A stretch of 64,000 nt of DNA from Mesostigma viride (Eukaryota > Streptophyta > Mesostigmatophyceae > Mesostigmatales > Mesostigmataceae), in the NCBI GenBank assembly GCA_009746045.1, contig RPFO01000144.1, forward strand, positions 1 to 64,000, read 5' to 3'. Of this stretch, positions 33,031 through 41,455 are shown piece after piece. The first letter of the stretch is position 1. The number at the start of each line of letters is the position of its first letter. Both the position numbers and the translations under genes were made by a program. Under the pieces are notes generated by a model. The model was not told the origin of the DNA and searched no databases. It saw nothing but the letters and a program-made list of their open reading frames with translations.

Positions 33031-34089
33031 ATGCCGAAGCCCGGGCGGAAGCCAGGTTCGACAGGTGCTGGGAAGCAATTACCGAAAGCTAATCCCGAGG
33101 TGCCGACAGCTACTAAACAGACGGGAAAGGGCCGACTAGGCTGGCCGACGCAGAAGAAAAGGCTCCATCAGGAGCTCTCCACTTGCTCGGGCCTGCCTGA
33201 AGTGTGCGCTGCCTTTGAGGCGGTCCTCGGGACCGACTGGGTAACTACTGTCAGCCGGTGGTCTGCGGCCCAGCTGGAGTCCGTCGTTGGACTGCTGGTC
33301 GACCACGTGGACGGGCCTGAAATTCTGGCAGCAGCGGACCCAAACGAAGCGCTAGTGGCAGCCCTCCAAAGCGCCCGGGACTTGGCGGACTCGGACGAAG
33401 AGGAGATGCAGCCACCACGCCGGCCCACGAAAGGGGCGAAAAAGGGGACGAAAAAAGTCGGAAGCCCAGCCCCGAGCAAGGGAAAGGCCGCGGGGGATGT
33501 GAGGGAGCAGCTCTTGGAGCTGGCGGCTATTATTGGCAAGCAGGGGCAGGCGGGCAAAGAAGAGGAGGAGGAGGAGGAGTCCGAGGAAGAGGATTTCCTG
33601 ACGAAATTGAAGGATGCGCTGGCCGGGGCAGATGGGGCTTCCAGGAAGCCGAAAAAGACCAAAGGGGTGACGCTGCCCACTCGAGCACAAGTGGTGAATT
33701 GGAGGGTGCAAGAGAGAGTGCTCCCCGAGGTGCTCGAGGATGCCAACGACAATGGAGGGGGGATAAAGAGTTGGATCATGGCTACTCGCCAAGGGGGGTG
33801 GAGGAACCAGGAAAGCAGGAAGGTGGTCATGAACATCGCCCTGGCCATGGACACACTCTTCAAGGAGTTGGGGCCGGCAGCCGGGGAGTTGGCTGGGGTA
33901 GAGTATCTCATGAGGGTGGTGGCAGCCATGCTCCTAGTGGAGAGCCAGGGGTCAGGAGGGTGGAAGGTGGCTGGCCACCTCCTTGCTCTCAAGGAAGATG
34001 CCTCCTTGGTGAGCAACCCGGCCATGAAGATGGCCCTGCAAAGCGCCACGATGATGGAGAAGCTGGGCAAGGCCCAGCAAACCAAGTAA
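33031..34089 (+). CDS. gag-like protein of the YR retrotransposon
   Basis: 352-aa frame, start MPKPGRKPGSTGAG. The basic, Pro/Gly/Lys-rich N-terminus is followed by a helical region (about 55-115, LESVVGLLVDHVDGPEIL), a highly charged linker with KKGTKKVG and an acidic EEEEEEESEEED run, and a C-terminal helical domain (about 215-345, SRKVVMNIALAMDTLFKELG). By position and composition it is the nucleocapsid-type ORF1 of DIRS-like elements; no zinc knuckle is present. It ends 47 nt before the pol ATG. Confidence 0.75.
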   Translation: MPKPGRKPGSTGAGKQLPKANPEVPTATKQTGKGRLGWPTQKKRLHQELSTCSGLPEVCAAFEAVLGTDWVTTVSRWSAAQLESVVGLLVDHVDGPEILAAADPNEALVAALQSARDLADSDEEEMQPPRRPTKGAKKGTKKVGSPAPSKGKAAGDVREQLLELAAIIGKQGQAGKEEEEEEESEEEDFLTKLKDALAGADGASRKPKKTKGVTLPTRAQVVNWRVQERVLPEVLEDANDNGGGIKSWIMATRQGGWRNQESRKVVMNIALAMDTLFKELGPAAGELAGVEYLMRVVAAMLLVESQGSGGWKVAGHLLALKEDASLVSNPAMKMALQSATMMEKLGKAQQTK

Positions 34090-34136
34090 ACACCGAAAGG
34101 GTAAACCGCTCCCCCTTCCCACTGCCTCTTCCTACA

Positions 34137-36680
34137 ATGCCTCTAAGCACTACGTGGGGGAGAGTGAGGTCAGCACGCAGACGCCAGCGTGCAACTCGCC
34201 GCCGCCGGACCTTCACTCTACAACACAAGGTGATTACGTGGTTGAATTGGCTATGGCACGGGGGGGCAGACCCTCCGCCTAAATCTGGAGGCGCGTGCTC
34301 CAGAGGAACGGCGGAGGCCCTGAAAAGGGTCAAGAAGCACTGCGAGTGGTACAGTCGCCGCGTAACCGGCGTTGCGACAGGCCCCGCAGAAGGAAGTGAT
34401 CTAATCTATGGGAAATGTAATAAGTATGAACAACTTGTGGCGGAGCGGGTGAGTCTGCCGAAGCGCGAGGTGGCAGGAAAGGCGAAGCTGCTGGATTTGC
34501 TGGCGCTACGACCTAGTTGGCGAGAGGTGTACGCGAGCGAAGCCAACTGCATCAAGCCGGAGGTGGCTGCCAGTGCGAGGTATTGGAATGTACCTGCCCC
34601 CAGCCGAGGGTGCACCATGGCGGAGTGGGGCAAGTTGATGGGGAGGGCAGCGGACGTGGGGATGGTGGAGTTCCGAGAGACGCGGCCAAAGTGGGTAGAC
34701 GGATGTTTTGGGGTGGCCAAAGGAGTGGGGGAGTTAAGGCTCATTGTGAATAAGAAGTTGGGGAACGCACTGTGGGTGGACCCCCCTAAGACGGTGTTAC
34801 CCCACCTGGGCATATACTCGGAGGTCTATATCAAGGGTCGGTGCTACACGGCCAAGAGCGATCTGGTCTCGTATTACTATACCATCCAAGTGCCGGAGTG
34901 GTGGTGGGATTATCAAGGGCTACCTGATGTGTGGTCCACCGATGTCGGGCTGCCGGGGCGGCGGAGGAGGGTGTGGCCAGTGCTGAAAGTGCTGGCCATG
35001 GGGCACTCCCACGCTGTAGCGCTAGGGGAAGCCATCCATGAGATGGTCCTCTATGCCACGGGCGCTTTGGATCCTAGACGGCAGGTGAACCGCCTCACAA
35101 GTGTAGGGGAGCTGACCGTGCTTCGGAATGCATGGGGTAACCCAACCGCCCTAGCCATCGAGTACAAGGAGGAGAGCACGAGGGAGATGCAAATCGACCT
35201 TGAGGACCCCCCTGCCCCTATGGTATCCATCACTATTGATGACCTGGTGGTCAGCAATGGGCGCACGTGCGAGGCGGTGAATCGCTTAATCGCGAGTGCT
35301 ATTGAAGACGGGTACGCGCCTAACAACCTTGTGCCCTCCAAGGACAAGACGATCATGGCTAGCCCGGAGGGGGAGGACGAGCTAGAAGCTCTGGGTGTTG
35401 TTCACCGGCGGGATGGGGTGTTGGAGCCGACAGCTAAGCAGCTCACCCTTGTGGTTGCGCACACTCGTGTACTCCTCGAGAGGGGACGCGCTACCGCTGA
35501 GGCGCTGGCGGCCGTCGTGGGCCGGTGGGTGTGGCTGCAGATGCTCAGCCGCACTTGCTTGTCCATATGGCAGCAGAGTTTTAAGTTCATCAACCTCAAG
35601 GGGTGGGGCCAGCGAACGCGACCTTTGTGGCAAGGTGTGCGCGATGAGCTCGAGTGTGCCATGGCGTTGGCCCCCATGCTCCGTGTGGACCGGGGGGCTG
35701 CCCTGGCTCCGGTGGTGGTGGCCTCGGATGCGTCTAGTTTTGGGCAGGGGGTTGTCTACGCTGAGATGGCCCCAGCTGAGGTGACGGAATTAGCTCGGGC
35801 CCGGGAGGTGCGGGGTTACCCAACCCTCCTCACCCCAGGTGAGGCCATGTATGCCGGGCCTAGACCCTTGACCAAGGCCGCGGAAAAAGCCATCATCCAC
35901 GGGCGATGGCGCGTCGGGATCAAGAGTCGCTGGCGCGATTCGACCATGCACATCAACGAGAAGGAAGTGCGGGCCGCTGTGAAGGGGGTGGAGCGCTCGG
36001 CCCGGAACCTCGGAACATGGGGTAAGCGGGTGGTGAGGTTAGTGGACTCCACTGCCGCTTTGGGCTGCTTGGCTAAAGGGCGTTCCTCTTCTTACCGGTT
36101 AAACAAGCAATGCCGCCGGTTGTGCGCTCTTACGTTGGTCACCGGCAGCCGCTCACAATGGGTCTGGACGCCAAGTGAGCTTCAGCCTGCGGATGGGCCT
36201 TCGCGGGGGCTTTCCATGGCTGCCTCGGTGGCCGGGTGGGTCCGCGATTTGACTCGCGAGGGTGTTCATCCCAATCCCGGGCCTCGGCTTGGCGCTAGCT
36301 ACTTGACCCTTCTTGAGGGCAAGGTGAAGCCGGCTACTTTGATGGTTTACCATCGGGGTCTTAGGTCCTTTTTCGCATGGTGGGCGAGCCGGCGGGGTCG
36401 GGTTGGCAGCTTGTTGCGCGGCTTGACGATAGAGGAATACTATTGCGAGTATGTCGCTTGGGCGCACTCACGGTGTTACAGCCGCCAGTTGTGTGTCAAT
36501 GCGCTTATGGGCCTGAATTTGTACTTCCCCCGGGAGGTGCGGGATTGGGCCTTGGCACGAAGTGTTTTGGCTGGCTGGCGCACGTTGGCACCCCCTCGTG
36601 CCCCCCCCCCATTCCATGGGAGGCTGCGTTTGCGCTTGCTTGTACTATGGTGCTCCAGCGGCAGCCTCGTGCGGCTATGA
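34137..36680 (+). CDS. reverse transcriptase-RNase H (pol), running into YR domain
   Basis: Starts MPLSTTWGRVRSARRRQ. RT motifs in order: GELRLIVNKK (fingers), KSDLVSYYYTIQ (motif A Asp), LAMGHSHAVALGEA (motif B), SITIDDLVV (motif C with the Asp-Asp pair, about 35233-35244). RNase H follows with VVASDASSFGQGV, HINEKEVRAAV, RLVDSTAALGCLAKG and TPSELQPADGPSR, all four acidic positions present. Then comes a GVHPNPGP motif (36261-36284) and the N-terminal core-binding part of a tyrosine recombinase (VYHRGLRSFFAWW, NALMGLNLYF). The frame is lost at a C10 run (36601-36610), after which the remaining 23 codons to 36680 are out of register. RT/RH converts element RNA to DNA. Confidence 0.9.
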   Translation: MPLSTTWGRVRSARRRQRATRRRRTFTLQHKVITWLNWLWHGGADPPPKSGGACSRGTAEALKRVKKHCEWYSRRVTGVATGPAEGSDLIYGKCNKYEQLVAERVSLPKREVAGKAKLLDLLALRPSWREVYASEANCIKPEVAASARYWNVPAPSRGCTMAEWGKLMGRAADVGMVEFRETRPKWVDGCFGVAKGVGELRLIVNKKLGNALWVDPPKTVLPHLGIYSEVYIKGRCYTAKSDLVSYYYTIQVPEWWWDYQGLPDVWSTDVGLPGRRRRVWPVLKVLAMGHSHAVALGEAIHEMVLYATGALDPRRQVNRLTSVGELTVLRNAWGNPTALAIEYKEESTREMQIDLEDPPAPMVSITIDDLVVSNGRTCEAVNRLIASAIEDGYAPNNLVPSKDKTIMASPEGEDELEALGVVHRRDGVLEPTAKQLTLVVAHTRVLLERGRATAEALAAVVGRWVWLQMLSRTCLSIWQQSFKFINLKGWGQRTRPLWQGVRDELECAMALAPMLRVDRGAALAPVVVASDASSFGQGVVYAEMAPAEVTELARAREVRGYPTLLTPGEAMYAGPRPLTKAAEKAIIHGRWRVGIKSRWRDSTMHINEKEVRAAVKGVERSARNLGTWGKRVVRLVDSTAALGCLAKGRSSSYRLNKQCRRLCALTLVTGSRSQWVWTPSELQPADGPSRGLSMAASVAGWVRDLTREGVHPNPGPRLGASYLTLLEGKVKPATLMVYHRGLRSFFAWWASRRGRVGSLLRGLTIEEYYCEYVAWAHSRCYSRQLCVNALMGLNLYFPREVRDWALARSVLAGWRTLAPPRAPPPFHGRLRLRLLVLWCSSGSLVRL

Positions 36681-37213
36681 TGGTCATCGTTATTTTCCAA
36701 CAATACCTGCGGGTATCGGAGGCGCTCAACCTGTTGGTCGGCCATGTGCGCTTGCAGCCTGATGTTCGGTTGCGGGGTTCGCAGCGGGGCGCCTTGTTGT
36801 TGATGTCAGCTAAGACGGCTAAGGGGGAGGTGCAGTCTGTGGTGATCGAGGATGTCATGACTGAGACCCTCTTGCGGGCTTGTATGCGTGGCAAGGCGGC
36901 CTGGGAGCGGGTGTTCCCTTACGATTATGCCCAGTTCAGCCGGGTTTGGCATCAGGCCACGCAAGCTTTGGGGGTCGACACGGTGTTTACCATTCACGGG
37001 CTGCGGCATGGGGGGGCTACCTATGATTTTTTGCGGCAGCGCAGCATGGCTGATATTCAGCATCGGGGTCGCTGGCGCAGCAGCAAAACTGTCGCCCACT
37101 ATGTGGGATTGCACCGGAGCTTGGCCCTCACCCTTCCTGACGCCCTGGTTCGGGCTATCGCCGCCTGCCCCCCGCGCATTTGGCGGAGCGTCTTTTCTCT
37201 GCCTTCCTCTTAA
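36611..37213 (+). CDS. tyrosine recombinase catalytic domain (frame +1 of pol)
   Basis: Reads IPWEAAFALACTMV onward in a frame one base from the RT/RH frame. Catalytic set of the tyrosine recombinase family: Arg in QYLRVSEALNL (about 36710), HGLRHGG (H-x-x-R, near 36994-37005), RGRW (His/Trp position, near 37070) and the nucleophile Tyr in VAHYVGLH (near 37096). The core-binding half lies upstream in the pol frame, so the ancestral product was very likely a single RT-RH-YR polyprotein. It would integrate circular or linear cDNA without target duplication. The frame break may be a real mutation, a slip site or a sequencing error in the C run. Confidence 0.85.
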   Translation: MPWEAAFALACTMVLQRQPRAAMMVIVIFQQYLRVSEALNLLVGHVRLQPDVRLRGSQRGALLLMSAKTAKGEVQSVVIEDVMTETLLRACMRGKAAWERVFPYDYAQFSRVWHQATQALGVDTVFTIHGLRHGGATYDFLRQRSMADIQHRGRWRSSKTVAHYVGLHRSLALTLPDALVRAIAACPPRIWRSVFSLPSS

Positions 37214-37289
37214 GTTCCCTTCATTCTTGTCTTATGCGTCCACCGGTTTTTGTTTTGCCCCTGGCTTGGGTCGCCAGGGAGGGATGTAA

Positions 37290-37423
37290 GGGTAAGGCTA
37301 GCCTTTTTGGACATAAAGTGTTCCCATGGGTAAGGATGGCCAGTTGAGGGCCACTTCCCGATGTGCTCTACTTATTGTTTTAATAAAGAGTCTGGTTACC
37401 CTGGAGTTCCACGGTTAATAGAA
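37290..37423 (+). repeat. B1 repeat (134 bp)
   Basis: Starts gggtaaggctagcc and ends ttaatagaa; contains ttttaataaagag with an AATAAA signal. Repeated as B2 at 37836-37969. Confidence 0.9.
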
Positions 37424-37802
37424 TCGGGGTTCTCTGAACATAGTTTCTTTATAGTGATACGGAAGGGGAGCCGCTGATGCTAGGTGAAATAGAGCTGGGT
37501 GATGTGATCGTAATAAGGTTGATTAGGCTTCTAGTGTACGAGTATTACGGAAGATATGGCCTAATTGTTGCGGCCCATACCTTGACGGTGTGCTGAGTAC
37601 CTTGACGACGGATTTTTGCGTCTAGGTTCTCCTAGCAGATCTGTGATTGCGGACGGGTTTGCAACAGGCAATATCTGAAGTAAAACTTGACGGCTAAAAC
37701 TGTTTAGAGGCCGTTGCCGGATCTGGCCGTTGGTAGAGAGCCGTTGGCCTTGAAACACGATAAAAGCTTGCTCACCTAGCTCATGGCGGTCTCTTTTGTT
37801 TT
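37424..37802 (+). repeat. A2 repeat (379 bp)
   Basis: Second copy of A1, joined to B1 as gaa|TCGGGG. A 33-bp spacer separates it from B2. Confidence 0.9.
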
Positions 37803-37835
37803 CCCACCCGCCCTCCCTGTGTGTTGCCTGTTTGG

Positions 37836-37969
37836 GGGTAAGGCTAGCCTTTTTGGACATAAAGTGTTCCCATGGGTAAGGATGGCCAGTTGAGGGCCAC
37901 TTCCCGATGTGCTCTACTTATTGTTTTAATAAAGAGTCTGGTTACCCTGGAGTTCCACGGTTAATAGAA
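37836..37969 (+). repeat. B2 repeat (134 bp), right end of the element
   Basis: Second copy of B1; its end ttaatagaa borders E2 sequence aagggagg. Confidence 0.9.
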
Positions 37970-39626
37970 AAGGGAGGTTTTGCGACTAAAAGCCGCTCTG
38001 GCTGGTTTTGTCGGCCTCTTTCTTTGCTCGTTGTCGTTGCGGCGGCAGCCGCAGCTATGGGTGCTGCGGAGCAAAATCCCAAAAGCACTGGTTGCACTGG
38101 CCACTTGGCCAGTGGTGAGACTTCCAGTTGTTAACCGGCCAGGCGTAGTTCCTCGCTCGGTTAACTAAAAGAAAAGAAAATGATTACCTCCGGTCCGCAC
38201 CTTTTCCCCAGCTTGGGGTCTTTGGTGGGCCGGATGCCGTGACAGGTGCTCAACTGTCGCTTGGTCGGCCCAGTGCGCGAGCTGGTGCTCCGTACCTGGG
38301 GATGCTTGCACCCCGGGTTGGAGCCGGATGGCTGGCACTGGCGACCCGTGTCTCGGTCCGCGGCCTGCGGCTTTTTCTTCGGAAATTGCTGCTGGCCAGC
38401 AAACTTTGCAATTGCCTTCCGCCGAGGGGGGGGTGGTTGGGGCTGGGGACGGCGATGGGAAAAGCGCCTAAGCTAGAAATTTTTTCCCCACGCATAGAAA
38501 CCTCGGGGGGGAATGCGGTCTTGGCTGAACGGACTCTCGTTCAGCCAGGTGCCTGGGGCTGTGGCCTCGGGCATCCGGGCTGGCGGGGCCTGGGCTAGGT
38601 CCACGTTTTTTCTCGAAGCACCCCGGGTCTATGGGGAGACGGCCATAGCGGTACCGACTCGGGGCCCCGAGAGGGGTCATGATAGGCTGGCCGTGCGCAA
38701 TCGCAGTGCAAATGCGCTGGGCCTTTTTGGGCCTGGCCATGCATCCACAGCCGCCGGGCACACGCCTCCCGATGTGGGGGGGCTCCCGTTTTGCGGCAGG
38801 GCGGTCACTTGTGACAACGAGCAAGGTGGAGTGCGGCTTCAAGGGAAAGCCAGGGCGGGGGTGATTGGGCAACGTACTTCATGAAGGGCCTTGAACGGCG
38901 TGCCTCCGGGCATGTCAATTAGTGTCACATGTATGCTTCCACTTATTGTTTTAATGAAGATGCTGGTTTTTGTGGGAGCTACGTGGGACATGAATCGGGG
39001 TTCTTTGAACGGAGTTTCTTCTATACGTGAATGCGGGAACAAGAGGCCGCTGGATGAGCGGCTTATAGGTCGTAGTGTTTACTCGTAGCTGTTTGGCTAG
39101 AGCTTTTGTGATTAGTAGATGCAATATAGTGCATGGTTGAAAAATGAATTAAATAAAATGTGCGTTCCGCGCTTGGGTTGATTATACCCGGGCGGAACGG
39201 GGCGTGAGGTGCAGTGCCCCTGAAAAGAACAACCTACGCATTATTTAATACTAGCCGTGCAGATTCGGGATATTCTACCCCCGGTCTGTACGGTTAGCGT
39301 CTTACTAGCATCCACTAAACATAAGGGTTTAATGACGTCAGTTAGCTAGGGATAAGGGAGGTTTTGCGACTAAAAGCCGCTCTGGCTGGTTTTGTCGGCC
39401 TCTTTCTTTGCTCCCCACCCACCCACCCGTGTCTTGGTTGCCTCTAGGGCAACGTACTTCATGAAGGGCCTTGAACGGCGTGCCTCCGGGCATGTCAATT
39501 AGTGTCACATGTATGCTTCCACTTATTGTTTTAATGAAGATGCTGGTTTTTGTGGGAGCTACGTGGGACATGAATGAGGTTTTGTCGGAAAGAAAAAGCA
39601 AACGTTAGGCGAGGTTTCCAATCCCT

Positions 39627-39636
39627 AACGGCCGTT
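39627..39636. promoter_or_regulatory. AACGGCCGTT palindrome in module M2
   Basis: Duplicate of the palindrome at 28940-28949. It lies 3' of the intact MYND gene and has no gene of its own here. Confidence 0.4.
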
Positions 39637-39905
39637 GGGTCACTAATTGTTGTTTAACCCACTACAGTCGCATGAGAGAAAACGAAAGTCAATTTTATTC
39701 CAATTTCAAAGTGAAAAGAGAATCCACTATTACACCATTTTACAACACAAATCAGGTCAATTTTATTCCAATTTCAAAGTAAAAAGAGAATTCACCATTA
39801 CACCATTTTACAACACAAATCAGGACAATACACAAATTTCAAACCCAAAATGCGTCCAGTTATCCAACCTCAAAAGCAAATTATTACTCTACATTTCCAG
39901 TTTTT

Positions 39906-40691
39906 CTATGAGGAAGAACCGTAGTAGAAGGTGAAGGAGAAGTCGACCTCAGAGAAGTCGACCTCAGTTCCATCCAGTATGGTCGTCCTGTTAACCCCCC
40001 CCATCACCCCTGCCAGCCCCTCCCTTGCTTGCCTCAGACGTTCGCATCTATCCTTATGCCTACTCCAGTCAGCACGCTGGCACTCCTCACTGCAATATCT
40101 GGCATCCCTACATCCTCTACACCACTTCTGAGGGCCTGTTTGGCACCCACACCCCTCCTTGGAGCAATTTCGCATACCACGCATGGGGTCCCCATCCCTC
40201 ACGATCGGGTCAGAGAGCAAGAAAAAGTTCATGTTGAGGGGTACTTCTGCCCCTACACACGCGTCAGCCCTCACGCGCAGGGAAGACGTAACATTCGGGT
40301 AAAATGCGCGCCCGTAGGTGCACCCAACCTGAGCCCCTTCCTCTTCCCCCAACTCTATCTTTGGCCCCTTTGTAATGAACGACACCAAAAGGCGGAACTC
40401 CCTCGTTGGGTCTATTGGCGCTCTTAGATCCATCTGTGGTACGAAAAAACCCTCTTGAATACAGAAGTTCATATCAGCTAGCTGGGCGTACATAACCCTC
40501 TCCATTTGGCTGAACGAATCAAACGCCAATAAAACGGCCAAGTGGCGGCCTGTCTTCTCCTGCGCGACACGAACTTCCTCGAATATGACACGCGACAGAA
40601 AGCGAACTTGTTTGTAAACGTTTTGAAGGACGCTTCCGTAGACTTCATTCACGATCTCGGACTCCATCTTTTTCAGGGAAAAAACGAACAA
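39906..40691 (-). CDS. intact MYND zinc finger protein (module M2)
   Basis: 261-aa frame, starting MFVFSLKKMESEIVNEV; the second Met (40667) is an equally good start. The N-terminal domain (about 20-125) has VYKQVRFLSRVIFEEV, HLAVLLAFDSF, LADMNFCIQEGFF and FRLLVSFITK, and is shared with the paralogue at 22503-23294. The MYND finger (about 188-228) is complete: C-x4-C ... CRGC-x4-YCSEECQRADW-x2-H-x3-C. A short C-terminal tail follows. MYND fingers mediate protein-protein contacts. Element E3 begins 66-90 bp upstream of the start, so the original promoter is displaced or replaced. Confidence 0.85.
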   Translation of the reverse strand: MFVFSLKKMESEIVNEVYGSVLQNVYKQVRFLSRVIFEEVRVAQEKTGRHLAVLLAFDSFSQMERVMYAQLADMNFCIQEGFFVPQMDLRAPIDPTREFRLLVSFITKGPKIELGEEEGAQVGCTYGRAFYPNVTSSLRVRADACVGAEVPLNMNFFLLSDPIVRDGDPMRGMRNCSKEGCGCQTGPQKWCRGCRDARYCSEECQRADWSRHKDRCERLRQAREGLAGVMGGVNRTTILDGTEVDFSEVDFSFTFYYGSSS

Positions 40692-40901
40692 AAAGATTTA
40701 CATCGCGGCCAAAAAAACGCGTTTTCCCATTAGTGTGTTTGCCTAATTTATTGTAATCGGGGTTCTTTGAACGGAGTTTCTTCTATACGTGAATGCGGGA
40801 ACAAGAGGCCGCTGGATGAGCGGCTTATAGGTCGTAGTGTTTACTCGTAGCTGTTTGGCTAGAGCTTTTGTGATTAGTAGATGCAATATAGTGCATGGTT
40901 G

Positions 40902-41051
40902 ACGCCAGCCCAGCAGCAGCAACGCCGCGATCAGTGGCCCGACTACATCCGCCACAAGACCAACCCCGAGAAGCCCCAAGTGTACTGGCGGGGCGGGGAC
41001 CTCTACGTCAACAAGAAACTGTGGAAGCCCCCCCGGGCTTCCCCGGGATAG
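40902..41051 (+). CDS. C-terminal fragment of a LINE ORF2-type protein
   Basis: 49 codons open from the first base of the insertion to TAG at 41049-41051: TPAQQQQRRDQWPDYIRHK through QVYWRGGDLYVNKKLW to a Pro/Gly end. No start codon, so it is the tail of a truncated gene. I cannot assign a clade; the fragment contains no RT or endonuclease motif. Confidence 0.6.
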   Translation, partial: TPAQQQQRRDQWPDYIRHKTNPEKPQVYWRGGDLYVNKKLWKPPRASPG

Positions 41052-41455
41052 AGCACTCCAGCTAGTTGTCTAGATGGGGGCAATCGATGATGGGATAGCT
41101 TAGGCATTACAGCACTTGAAACGATATTAGCGCACAGCGTTATAGTACCTTCAATTAGCTCTGGCACCTTGTGGCCATCAGCTTGCGCCTTAATTAGCCG
41201 ACGTCTTGAGCCCACCTCACATTTGTAGCATAAGCTATGCGTCAGCCTACCTATGGTATTGCACTGGTTGTATTGCACCCACAGTGTTGCGCCCCGGCAC
41301 CATGCCGTGGAGAGAGCGCTCTGTGGCCTGCCCACCTGCGGCAGTGAGAGAAGCTAGGGCGCCCTCCCTCCTTCTCACTGTGTATATAGGGTTGAAGGTT
41401 CCTTTACTCTGTATTGGCACCCACGTGACGCAGTCACGTGCTTATTATTATTATT
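40902..41455 (+). mobile_element. 5'-truncated LINE (non-LTR retrotransposon)
   Basis: 554-bp insertion in E3, flanked by a 7-bp duplication ATGGTTG (40895-40901; 41456-41462) and ending in a (TTA)n tail (cttattattattatt). It begins inside a coding region, then has about 400 bp of 3' UTR. These are the marks of target-primed reverse transcription. E1 and E2 show the uninterrupted site. Confidence 0.88.

Larger units (their letters stand above)
32581..37969 (+). mobile_element. autonomous tyrosine-recombinase retrotransposon with split direct repeats
   Basis: 5389 bp with order A1 - gag-like - RT/RNase H/YR - B1 - A2 - B2. Insertion point: ctagggat|aagggagg inside E2, no target-site duplication. 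This is the layout of PAT/kangaroo/TOC-type members of the DIRS order; inverted repeats of classic DIRS1 are not present. The two A copies and two B copies look identical, so the insertion is young. The left end carries GTTC-tct-GAAC, a short inverted repeat likely to be the recombinase site. Only one coding break is seen (C10 tract at 36601-36610). Confidence 0.92.
32222..39574 (+). mobile_element. E2: copy of E1, interrupted by an autonomous relative
   Basis: E2 runs 32222-32580, is interrupted by the 5.4-kb element 32581-37969, and resumes 37970-39574. A1 ends at 38029, B1 is 38867-38994, A2 38995-39413 and B2 39447-39574, each the same length as in E1. The internal region is nearly identical to E1's. 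Its right flank (tgaggttttgtcgg) equals that of E1, and its left flank (cctaatttattgtaa) equals that of E3, which shows tandem duplication of an E-plus-MYND unit. Confidence 0.88.

Noticed and set aside
36252-36290. Functional 2A ribosome-skipping site
   Set aside because: The residue before NPGP pattern is HP, not the E-x of active 2A peptides; kept only as a finding to test.
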